Assembly (NCBI GenBank): GCA_005656395.1
Contig: SRSI01000031.1
Coordinates: forward strand, 248,001-312,000
Direction of reading: 5' to 3'
Source of the DNA: Strongyloides papillosus
Taxonomy: Eukaryota; Nematoda; Chromadorea; Rhabditida; Strongyloididae
Length of the DNA stretch: 64,000 nucleotides
Shown here piece by piece: positions 1 to 12,700 of the stretch (the stretch's first letter is position 1; each line of letters starts with the position of its first letter). The notes beneath the pieces were generated by a model. That model was not told the DNA's origin and did no database searches. It worked only from the letters and a program-made list of their open reading frames with translations. The position numbers were made by a program, and so were the translations under genes.

Positions 1-3000
1 TTTCCCTAATTTTACAAACAATAAACAAATTGAAAAAAACAAAATGTTGTTGATATTATGTTATCTTTTAAAGTTTATATTTCATTATAGACTTTTTTCT
101 TTTTCCCAATTTTATTTTTACCATAAAATGAAAATATAAACTATAGTAAAAATGTCGAATTAATTAAAAAATAATAATTATTAAGAGACAGGTAAAACAT
201 ATTAAAAGTTGTAGTTTTAATGTCTTTGACACGAAATTCTTGTACACTCAAGAAAAAGATTATACACAATTATGTAATTTTAAGTGACAAGAAGAAAATT
301 ATAGAAATAAGAAACAATTATATGGTAGCTCTCACAAATTCATTAATGTGAGTGAAACATTTTCTAACCATAAAACTTTATGATTTACTTCTGTTTCATA
401 TTTTAACATTACCAAAAAATGATATGAAACTTGAGATATATTTAAACAAATCTTATATATTTCATTATATATACATATTCCTCGGTATATAGTGCAATTC
501 AAATATTGTCTTTCATACTTTTTTAGCACCAACTTTATTTTTTTTCTCACACAATTATTCTTTATATTCATATGCTAACGAAACAAGAAACTATTATCAC
601 TTAGTATTAAATTACTATAACAATAAAAGTCTCAAAGTTTTAAAAAAAATTTTACTTTTTGGCATATTTTGAATACTAAAAATTCAAAAACTCTTTAGAT
701 ATCTAAAATATTTTTTTCTATTGCGAATACTCCATCAAAGAATTTAATTGCGTTTTTTCAAATTCTAATTACATATACAATGCTTTGTTTACAAATTTTA
801 TCTTTAAAATATTCAAAATTGATATCAACTCAAAGAATCTTTTTATCTTAACTGTGACATTCTGTGATATATTTGTATAATCTTCTTAGTACCGTTCTCT
901 TTCTATATGATTTTTTTAATAATTTATAAGATTAATTATCGGTAATCTTGAAAATATTGTTAAGCTATAATTAGTAAATATAAAAAAGCTTATGAAGGAA
1001 GTTTTATTCATTAAGCAAAATATATTATTTTTTATAATATACTCCAACTAATATGTTATAATTTTAATACCTATTAATTATTTTATTTTTTCATTTTAAT
1101 AATATGTTATATAATCTTATTATAACAATAATAAATTAACACATTCGTAGAAATGTAACAAAGAAATATTTTAAATTTTTCTTAACATGTTTCATCTTAG
1201 ACAATATTTTTAAAAAGGGGAATAAAAAAATGTATAGCAAAGTTTTTATAGATTTGTTTTTTATTAAAAAAAACAAGATTGATAGATTAAACAGTAGTAA
1301 TTGTTATTCACAAATAATGTTTTTATTTTATATTGAAAATATACATTAAAAGTTTTCTTTATTATTTTCTAATGAATAGAGTTATATTATTAAATATTTT
1401 TAATATTTAATTTGTTCTGAAAAGAACTTTTTATACTCCATTTTTTAGTAAATAAGTTTCAAGAAATATCATTGAAATTTTTTGCTGCCTATTATAATGA
1501 GAAAATTTCTTTTAAAGCAAACTTTCATTATTATGTGTAGTATAAATTATTTATCAAATGTTAAATATTTACATATTTCAAAGATGCATGTTTTTTATTG
1601 TGTTACTTTTTTGCTTTATACATAAATATATAATAAACTTGGTTTGTGATTTATCAAAGTTACTTTTTGAGTTATAAAATAATTTATTAATGGATTTAAT
1701 CATAAAATAAATAAGGTGACATTTTTTAATGTTAAGACTATTTCTTTTCTTATCACTATAAAGATTGAGATTATCTTTTTATGGGAAGGAAAAAATAAGC
1801 TTATTTAAAATAATTCTAAATATTTTTTAAAATAAAATTTTTGCATAAAGTTTTTGATAAATGTATTTTACATTTTATTTAACATTCGAATACTGATAAA
1901 TAAAAGGCTAAAATTTATGTTTCTTTTTTAAAAAATTTCTATATAGTAGTAATTCTTCATATCCAAAATTTATATTTTTTGCAATATATAAAGAAATTAA
2001 ATATACTACAGATGTAGCGTTAGTTTTTAATTATTATTATGGAAAATAAGTTTCCACTTATCAATTTCTAAATATTGATACTATAAAAAGGTGTACTTTT
2101 ATATTTTGGCATATTTTGTTATTATTAAAAATAGAATGTTTTCATATGAATTGAATTAAAAGAAAATATAATGTAAACTTTAAAGTTAATAATTATTGAA
2201 TATTTCTAAGTTTATATTATAAAAAGGAATAGCTTAAATATTAAGTAAGGTGTTTAACAAGTTTTGTTTTGAGTTTAGTTCACTCTTTTAAATAGAATAA
2301 CACCTATAATTACATATTATAATGGTCAAAAAGCTTTCTTTAAATTTGCTTTAAAATAAAATATTGTTTTCCTTTTGATAAGACAATATTTAATATATTT
2401 ATTGAAATGACACTGTCTGTTGTATTTGATTTATGAGTTATTAACAAAGTAAATCTTAACTATAAATTATCCACCTTTTATTAAGAACGGTTTGAAAAAA
2501 AATTTTCTGTTGATTATATACAAATTTTAAGTAAATATCTTGTTTATTTTATATATTTAGTTATCGTAAAAAAAATTACGCTTTGAGTTTTGCTTCCTTA
2601 ACATTGTCATAAATTAATCTTCATCTAAAATGTTGGTTAATTTTTTTATTAATATTGGAAAATAAAGTTTTAAACATAGCTTTTGCCAATTGTTTCAAGT
2701 TGTGTCACTTTAATTAATAGATTAATTTGTTTTAATTTTATTTATAGTTAAAATAACAATGTTTACGATATAAAATTTTTATCATTTCATGTTTTGATCT
2801 GCTATTTTTTTCAAGCATAATTGTTACCCAAATAAAAATTAGATCATTATTAAAAAATAATGGTTGTAATTTATTAAAAGTTATACTTTCAAATGCAGTA
2901 ATACGATATTTCCACAAAAAAAAGTTTTCAATGATTCGTAAAAGTTATTTTATTGTATCTCAGTTTAAAAGATTAGAAATATAGTGAATTTTTGTTGAGG

Positions 3001-5498
3001 TATAACTCTTCAAATTTTATTCGTTTTTGTGACATTATAAATATAAAACTTTCTCATAAATGATAAATGATAAATATTAAATATAATTTTTACCGGTAAC
3101 ACAGTCTTTATTTTAACGATTAACACTAATTTTATTTTTTAAATTTTATTAGTTGTTTATGGAAAGAGTATATTTTTGTAAAAAAAATTATTATATATAT
3201 TTTCTAGAAATTTATGTATTAAACTTAATGCTAAAATATTTTTGATATTTTTAATAACAAATATCGGAAATATTTTTAGCTGGTTAGTGATCAATCCCAC
3301 AAATTTTTTAATCAATCTTTTATTGTTTTTGTTATCTTTTTATAATCTTTTTTATATAAGTTAATTATTTTATAAAAATATCACATTTCTATAGAAAATA
3401 TTTAGAAATGATATCAAATGTTATAAATTTGTAACATATTACTTTTATATAATTTTAAACAATGTATTGACACTAATCATAATTTGAAACCCTCAATTAA
3501 AATTTGTCAGGGGATAATTTTAATTTTACAATGTAATAATACATATAATGGAAGTGGACGTCAGTTTTTAAAAAGGGATTTGTTATAATGCGTAACAATT
3601 TTCCCATTCATAGTGTAATGTAGCATTGAACTTCCAAATGTTGATAAGGTAGCAGGGCTTTTGTCAAAACTTGATCTTACTTCCAATAAAACATGATTGA
3701 CTTGCCATTTTTTGTACCATTATATAAATGATATTGATGAATATCATCAAACTATACTTTTAATATATTTTTTGTATATATTCATCTAGTGACTGCTTTA
3801 TATCCTGTTTTATCTTTTTTCCTTAAATAAGATAAAATAAAGGATAATAACCATATAATCATAATTAAGTAATGCTATTTCAAGGACAGCTAATAAGAAA
3901 CATTCTGGACAACAGGATATTCGCAATTTAAAAATAGTTTTATTATGTTATAACATCCGATCCAGAAGAATTATACATTTATTCAGTGATAAACCTTAAA
4001 AAATACATAAATTAAAAGAAGATAGCGAAGTCGATTTAATATTTTTATATATATTCAAAGGTATTTGTATAATAAACTTTGTGTATATCTACAAAATACT
4101 TAAAATTCCATGATATATTTTACTATTTTTATTTATTCTCATTTTGTATTTATTCCTACTACTTAAACATAAAATTTCTCTAAGTATCTGATAAGAAATT
4201 TAAGTTATTTTTATTAAAAAAATATTATTACTTCAATATTAGTTGATAAAATATATGATATAATAATAATAAATTTTAATAACACCCAACATTTAACATT
4301 TAGAATTTATGATTATTTCAATCTTACTAATGCGTAAGATTTATTTTAAATATTATGTAAAGACTCTTTATGATAATCTTTAAGTGATAGAAATTTTTTA
4401 CACTCTTAATTTACTGAATATTAATACATTAAATTGATTGTAGTTCAAAGGAAGTTAATAGTATAATGTTTTAATAATATTTCCACTTTACACATACTTG
4501 GTGAAGAAGACAAATTTTTTTTTTAAATAAAATATACTTTTTTGCAGACCTAGTGATAAGGTTAAATGTTAAAAAGTTTATCTTGTTAATAATATATTTC
4601 AATCTACTTAACGAGTAGTTTTTATATTTATTTTATGTATATTATTAGACATAAAATTATTTTTTTATTGCATAATATTTTTTATTTACGCTTTTATTCA
4701 TGTTTTTTTTCTTTTTCAAATTACATCAATAATAATTCCCATTCATAAATAGCATTAGAGATTCTTGTTTTATTTTAATAAGATTAATTAAAATGTAGAA
4801 AAAAATTATTTAGTTTTAATCAATTGCTCCAATTTGGTCCTACTTGAATAAGGATTAAATTACTTTATTTTAAAATATTTTAACAATACGGATATGAATA
4901 TTGTAATGAAATAACCTTCAAATCGGTAACCTTTCATATGTAAAATTACTTTTGGTTCTAATATTTACATAATTAAAATTTTGAAAATATTGTAAAATTT
5001 TGTAAGTGATAGATTTTGAAGACATTCATTTAAATGTAAAGAATACTATCTTGTAAAAAATTTTTGGGTTTTTAACTAATTTCTTTTATTACAACATTGT
5101 TTACATAATAAAGAATACATGTCATAAAATTGTTAAATGTAAGAATTAAATTTTTTGTTTTCAAAACTATTATTAAAATATTGTGTAGAAAAAGAAGGAG
5201 TGTATGCATGCCTTCACAACAATACAACAATGATTATTCATTTTTTTAAAATATATTTAATTTGTGTTAAGTGTTTTATAAGTATAAAATTGATATATTT
5301 GCTTGAAAATTACTATTTCAATATTAATGTAATTTTTGAAATGTAGATACTTATTGTGTTAAGATACAAACTCTATTATTATATAATATTAAAATGTTCA
5401 AATTTATCTTATAATTTCATTTTAAACTATGCCTTATTATAAAAAATAGGCAAATCAGTTGGAAATATCAAGTTTTAATTTTCCTTTATTTTTTAGAA
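1..5498. other. AT-rich gene-free stretch
   Basis: I see no convincing gene here. The short open frames are low-complexity translations of AT-rich DNA and lack splice or homology support. One GC-richer patch at about 3.5-3.75 kb is described separately as a possible coding relic. No tRNA, rRNA or tandem array was recognised by eye. Confidence 0.6.
3561..3719 (-). pseudogene. possible decayed coding fragment, family unknown
   Basis: A 52-codon open frame on the minus strand, bounded by in-frame stops on both sides, lies in a patch clearly richer in G+C than its surroundings. Its translation has normal protein composition (for example LLEVRSSFDKSPATLSTFG) rather than the Lys/Asn/Ile/Phe-rich noise of neighbouring frames. 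No start codon, clear splice sites or continuing exons were found, and I do not recognise the family. It may be a relic of a lost gene or a chance frame. Confidence 0.2.
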
Positions 5499-6571
5499 AT
5501 GGCTTTATTTTGTATTAATAAAAAACTATTTATTGCTACTTTATTCACTATTTTAATATTATTATTATCCGGAGAAATAGCTGATGGCGTTAAATGTTAC
5601 GATTGTTATGGTACTGGACCAACTAATGTCAATTGTACAAAAAATTCTACCTGTAATGGTGCTGCCTGCCTAATTTGTATGTTTTAAATCTAATTAAAAA
5701 TATTAATTTCGCTTGATTAGATGAAGCAGGTGATAATGTAACAAGTACAGCTTTTTGCCTACTTAGTTTAGAAGGTATTCATAGCTTAAAAGACGGTTGT
5801 TGGTTGGAAGCAGATGGAAAAGGAAAGCATTGTATTTGCAGGGATGATTTTTGTAATCAATTAAGGGATAGAACAAAAATTGTTTCAAGTAATTTTTAAA
5901 TTTTAATTTTTTAAATTAATCAATTTCTTCCAGATGATCCGTTTGCCACACCACTACCAAATATGGAATTTCTTAAACATAATCCTTTATTAGATTATGA
6001 CGAAATAGAAGTTAATGTGGAGGACGGAAAAATTCCATCATCTCCAGATAGTGATAAGCATAAATACAAAACACACATACTCAATAAAGTAAAAAATTTA
6101 GATGATAAATTTGATAAGGATATTGACTATTCAAATGACGATGATCTTGTACCAATAGACTTCAAAGATTACCATGAAATGATGCAAAACAAATATAATT
6201 CCCCAATAAATAATAATAAAATCATGGAAGTCATTGAAATGTCCTCAACAACTACAAAAAATCCATTGAAAAAGATTATTGATGAAATTGATGTATTAAA
6301 ATTACCATTAGAAGATGGTTCTGATGTCGCTCCTGATGAAAATATAATTGGAGTTGAAGAAGATCTTCTCGGTATACGCATGAGTGAATACAAAAATATT
6401 TCGAACTCTAATCATGATAGTATAAACGAGACAATTGAAAATGTTGGAGAGTTAATTGCTCACGGTTCAATAGATGACAATACAATCAACTTTTCATGTA
6501 GCAAAAAAACGTCTCTCTTATCATATTTCTTTTTATCAATTGTAATTATTATTTACAATATGAATATTTAA
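5499..6571 (+). CDS. secreted Ly6/uPAR-domain protein, probably GPI-anchored
   Basis: Three exons (5499-5676, 5721-5888, 5934-6571) with 44- and 45-bp GT-AG introns and matching phases give about 327 residues. The start ATG lies two bases after a T-rich TTTTAG acceptor (5495-5496), typical of trans-splicing. Residues 1 to about 30 form a signal peptide. A cysteine-rich module follows, with ten cysteines running from KCYDC to the closing HCIC...FCN; ten cysteines and a final Cys-Asn are the hallmark of the LU (Ly6/uPAR, three-finger) fold. Exons 1 and 2 encode this module. Exon 3 adds about 200 Asp/Glu-rich residues and ends in a hydrophobic tail (about the last 18 residues, preceded by SCSKK), as in GPI attachment signals. 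Partner and role are unknown; nematode LU proteins act at the cell surface. The long acidic spacer is unusual. Confidence 0.75.
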
Positions 6572-9500
6572 AAATTTTAATGAATTATTGAAAGAAAACA
6601 CGAAATCGGGTATTGCAATTGTTTGCTGTCAAAAATCAGTAATCATGTTTTCATTGAGCTCCTTTAAGAAGTTTAAAATTTATAGTCAATATATTTTATT
6701 TTATCTACTCTTCTAATCATTAACATATTACTTAAACTTTTGAAATTTTTTACTTTAAAAAAATCAATAAATATTCTTGAAACTCTATAAAATTTTTTTG
6801 TTTAATTACAAATGAGGAATAGAAATTTCTTATATATATTTGTGTTCAATTTAATTAAATTTATTTCAATGTTTAAAGTCCTAACAAAAATTGTTCTAAA
6901 AGTATTATAACAAATAAAATGTTAAAAAACATAGTAGAAAAGGTTAAAAGAATCAAATTTGTTAAAGTAGTAATTTCATCATTTAAAAGTATATATATTT
7001 ATTTTTAATGTAAATTAAATAGAACAAACAATTTTAAAATTTATACAAGGTAGTTTCCTCATTTATTTGAAAAGATTAAAATCTTGAAAGTGTATCAAAT
7101 ACTTATCCTCAATTTTTATTAATAAAAGATCTTCAAGTATAATCTTACATATTTTCTATTTTAATTTATTCATAACAGTTGCGGCGATTTAAAAAAGAAT
7201 ATCAACTGTTATTATTGATTAAGCAAAAAAATTATTTTAAAAATTGGAGTTAATTTCACACCTTATTATTTAATAAAAGGTTATCATTAAAAGTGTCGTC
7301 ATCTTAGTTATAATATTATTGATAAAGTGCTATCTAATAAAGATAAATAAAAGAACATTAAGAATTCCTATTATTACTATGTAAATAAAAGTTGTTTTTT
7401 AATTATTTTTTAATTTTTTATGGTGTCTCAGATAATCAGATTCTTTTATCTTAATAAATTGTTTTCACAAAAAGTAGAATATTTATTTTATTAAAAATGA
7501 ATGAATTAATAAAATGATTTAAATGCACTTTTATTAAAAGAGCTATTAATAGAAATTTTATTAAACTTTTATAATATATTTTTTTAAAGATAATTGATTA
7601 TTTTCTATACTTCTATACTTAAGTTAACTATAATTTTTCACAAAACTTCTTTTTCTTTGTTAGTTCACTATTAAAGGCATAGATAAAGATGTTTAGTTAG
7701 CTTAAATGGTAAAAAAACTACATCATAGATATCAAAGTAAATTATTAGTAGTTATATTTCACCCAAATATTAAAACACGCGTCAAATTATTAAAATTTCT
7801 ATTTTCATAGATAAAAATCATCTGAAATGTCATGCTTTAAAATTTAAACTCTCAATCAAAAATCAAACATTCTTTTATATTGTACCAGTCTTGTGATAAA
7901 AGTATCAACTAACAGCTGCTTTCGATGCAATTTAACTATCATAACATCCTCATATCACTTTACATTTATTTTTTTAGAATTCCGTACAATATAAAAAGAA
8001 AAAATTATATTTTAATTATAATATCATACATACTTAAATGCTTCCCCACTTCTATTTGTATTATAGGATTCACTGAAATATTTAATAATCTTAATGACAT
8101 TTTTTAAACTTTTTAATTGCATAAAGACCTTTTTTCTGTATTTTATTATTTATAAACCTTTCAATTTTAAATTTTAACTAATTTAATTAAACATTTTTTA
8201 TTTATACAGTGTCATATTTTGATATTCTTACTGCATATTTATCTTCTATAAAACTTCCTTTAAATATGTTTGAGTAAAAATGCTTATGTGTTTTTTATTA
8301 ACTTCTTATCTCGTGTATATTTTTACTTAAAATACTTTATTAATAATCTCAAAAAAACAGAATTTTAAAACATAAATTCGTAACCACCTAAATATAAAGT
8401 TATACATGATAATAAAAAACTATACTTATAATCTACAATTACTCAATTAATATTTAATCTAGAGATTAGTGGTTTATACTTAGTTAACAACCTAGAAATA
8501 AAAATTAATATAAGGAAATCCCTATCTCACAACCGCTAAAAAAATAAAACAACAATTTTAAAACTTAGTACACCTTTTATGATAAAATTATAACTCTTCC
8601 AGACTCAGAATGATAAAAAAAGAAACTAATCTTAAAACGAAAACAAAATTAAAATTAGATTATATCTTACTTTTGATATTTCAATTTATGAAATCCAGTA
8701 TTAATTTTATTGAATACTAGAGCTTTCCTCTCTTATCTTTTATTATTTAACTATATTATCGTTATAATTATTAATGCTTAAAGGATATTTTTATGAAAAC
8801 TTTCTTTAATTAAAGTGAAGTAATGGTTTTTTATATCTGTATATTTGTCATTGTAAATATCATAATAAGTATAAATATTTTATTAATAAATACGTTCCTC
8901 AATTATCTATGGAATTATTTTTTTTAGTCATAATTAAAATTAATCAGTCAATCAAAGATTAATTTTGAAATATTGAATAAACATGATCAGGCAGTTTTAT
9001 GGAACGTAAATTTCCGATAAGAATGTCAAAATTCCTCGTTTTTAGCTAATCTCGTGATAAAATTAGTTGTAACATTATTTTTTATCATTTATTATAATTA
9101 TTAATATTTCAAATAGTCTACCAATGATCACATTTTTATAAAATTAAAAATATTTACATTTCTACGTTTTATAATTTTCAACAACTTTCTTTGCTAATTT
9201 GATGAATCATAACAAAAGGTCAATAATATTGATAGTATAAAGACTTAATTCAAATGTTTCTTTTTAAATTCAATTATTATAATTTTTTTAATAAAACTAA
9301 GATATCTATTTTTTATTATTTCACATCAATATATATCCTTCTATTCAAAACATATATACATATGACAAAATATTTTAAGTTCACAATAATGTGAGACTCT
9401 GTTTGGTGCATGTCAATGATATATGCACTACCATATAATAGGAGTAAAAGTATTTGTTTTATAGATAAAAATTTCTACAATTTATAGGAATTTTTGTTAT

Positions 9501-9794
9501 TTCCAAGGAAGATACATTTTTTAATATTTTATTTTTATATATAAAAATATTAAAAATCATTAATTTGACTTAATTGTACAGATCTCTATATTATTTCTTA
9601 TTCTTACATTTTAATATACATACACAAATAAATAATTCATTGTATAAATAAAAAATATGTATATTTACTCGTGACCAGGTAAAATATTACTCTTTTCTAA
9701 GTGATTTAAAACTTAAATTTTTTAAGAACCTATATTTCTTCATTTTTTGATTATTATTTTTCTACTAATCGTATTATATTTTTTTTCCAGAAAA
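6572..9794. other. intergenic, no gene seen
   Basis: AT-rich DNA between the Ly6-type gene and the reticulon gene. No supported open frame, RNA gene or repeat was found. The 3' part presumably contains the promoter of the long reticulon transcripts, but no specific element was recognised. Confidence 0.55.
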
Positions 9795-12700
9795 ATGAGT
9801 AATAAATATAATACATCAGATGGAGAAGAGGAATTTGTAGTGGTAGACTACAAAGATTGCTCAATTAATGAAGAAAAATTTGACTGTAAGTTTGAAGTTT
9901 GTTGGAGTATGCCTCAAATTTTCAAGAAAGTTTACCATAAAAACAACATCTAACGTCTCAAAATATATTCGTCATAAAATTATTAACAAAAAGAATCATT
10001 ATTTAGTTTAAAAACATTTTAACCATGTTTCAAACTAGCAAAAAGGGATTTTGCTGAAATTTATATTTTTTATAATTATTTTTATTGCATATTTTAATAC
10101 ATATTTTTAACTTTTTATCTTTTAAGCCACCTCCATCACATCTAACAATACAATGAAAAATGAAAAAAGAGATATTAACATGACAGATGAGGTTAATTCA
10201 CTGGTAAGTTAATTTTTGATCACCACATTCTAGTAAATGCCATTGTCTTATTACTCATTACTCAAACATTTAGGAGATTTCAGAAACAATAATAGCAAAT
10301 ACAATGATTTATAATTACTAACAAATTACTCTAAAACCCCCATATTATTTACATTAAGTTTCTTTAAAAATTACATAGAGATATTTAAAAATTATTCATA
10401 TGTATCTTAATTTATTTTCTTCAACCTATAAACATTCGAATGTTCTTTTTTTCAAGTTGAAATCGCTTGAGATATTTGATATATTAAATATTTCGTGCAA
10501 AAGAATTTAAAAATTATTATTACAAAACACGTCATTATAACTACAACTGCAATTAAAAGCTTTTGACATCTAAAATAACAATATATTCTTTAATTTTTTG
10601 TTGAAGGAGATTATTTGAAATATAATTTTTATAAGTAATTTTACTATATTTTGTTATTACTATAATCATCTATAAGTACATATTATTATGATTTATAAAA
10701 GACAAAGTTTTAACTTTGAAAAAATTTCCTACTTCTTAGTATCTAAAATGTTTTTATCTTTTATTTATATAGCTTTTTATAGATTTTCTTTTTTTTTTAT
10801 AAATAATTACAATCCTGAGTAGGCGAATGTAAATTGATTATCAACAACCAAAAATATATATTTAAATATACTGTTTAAATATATATCAATTGTAAAATTA
10901 TTATTTTACAGAATTTCGCAATATATCACTCAGCTGACATTTTACATTAATATATTTATATCATAAATATTTTAAGCACTATTTTTTTCAACCTTATTGA
11001 GCTTTTGAAATATCATGTTAATATAATTTATATCCTCTTACATATGTATAAAAAAATCTTAAAGGACATATGAAATTTAAAGAAATATATATGAATGCGT
11101 TTAGAAGTCAAAGAATGATAGTATAATAATTTCAGATTTTTTTATTTATTTTAAAAATATATGTATTAGCATATAGATGGCAAAACTTTCGTCAATTAAC
11201 CGTATAATATATCCGTCCCAATTTCTTTATATTTTTTTAATTGTATCATTTGGATACACTTTCACATATCCATATTTTTATAAGCAATTCATATAAATAT
11301 CTAGATATTTTCAATATTATCATTTTCTTTCATTTACACAAAAATTGATGTATTTTATGAATGAGTGGATGCTAATGAAAAGAAACATTCGCAATTTTAC
11401 CCTATAATCTCTATCATTTCTCTTTATCTGAAACAATATATATTATAAATAAGTATAATTAAAAAGCAAAATTTTGATTTCCTATGGACTCCAAAATATA
11501 ATATATTTTTATACTATCTATTTCTCATTAATTTTCTCTTCCCTCAACCATATATTCTATTTTAAGTATATCTTTATATCTTTACTTTATTGTGACATTA
11601 AAGTTATACCATGTATAGACAACTTTCTCTCACAAATTCTATTTCTTTTCTTCCTAAATTGGCAAAATATAATTGTTTAATGTACCATTGAACAGTTGTT
11701 CTTAAGATTATTAACTATTTCTTCATACTTTAAATATATCCTCATATATGTATATGTAGCTAATGTAGTTGGTTTTTATTTCCGATAGTTCATATGTTTT
11801 TCTGATATTTTTAAACTTCAAATGACAATAATTATTTCTATTGTTACTTTAATAATGTTATAATAAGCTTAATTTTTTATACTAAAATTTCCTTTATTAT
11901 ATCTTTTAGTTATTATAAAATTTAATAATATTTTATAAAGGAAAACAAAACTTTTAGTTACTTTAATTTCTTTGTTTAACATGGTTTTCCTTTAAGTATA
12001 TATAATAAAAACTAAATATAATTTTATAAAAGAGTCCCACTATTAATACAAAACTTCTTACCCTTTTGTTAGTGCCATTTTCTATCGAAAATTACAACTA
12101 AATATTTATTATATATATTCCGATTAAATAATATTAAATGACATTTAACTGGTCAGCCTTAATTTTTCTCTATATTATATCTTAAAATTGTTATCAAACT
12201 GATTCCATATCTTACTACATCTATTTCATCCTCAAATTCATCTTCTTTTCAGAAGACTAAAAGTGACACTTGCTTTACCACAATGGATGACAAAAACCGT
12301 AATTCATCTGAAGAAAGTCTTCCTTATGATGAGATGATGGAAAAAGCCGAGGAAGTTGTTAATAGTATTCTTAAGAATATTCCTGATGAGTATGTACCGA
12401 AGTCGGATGGCAAAGAATTCAATGATGTGATTGAGGAGGATGGAGAAAGTAAACACCAAGAAAATGATGAATATTCAATATTATCTGTGAATAATATTAA
12501 TAATAATCAAAGTATGTTTATTAATTTTCTAAATTATACCCTCAAACTACTATTCATTTTTTAGATGAAGAGGAGACAGAAGATATTTTTGTAAGTGATC
12601 CAAAACCTACAACTACTCATTATGTCTCAGAATCTACTATCCCTAACACCGCTAGTGCTTTACCAGCTTTTGAAAATTTTGTAGAACACATCTCTGATAA

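Noticed and set aside
10431..10444. 14-bp perfect palindrome AACATTCGAATGTT
   Set aside because: Palindromes of this size are expected several times by chance in 64 kb of AT-rich DNA, and it sits in a large intron with no other signal.
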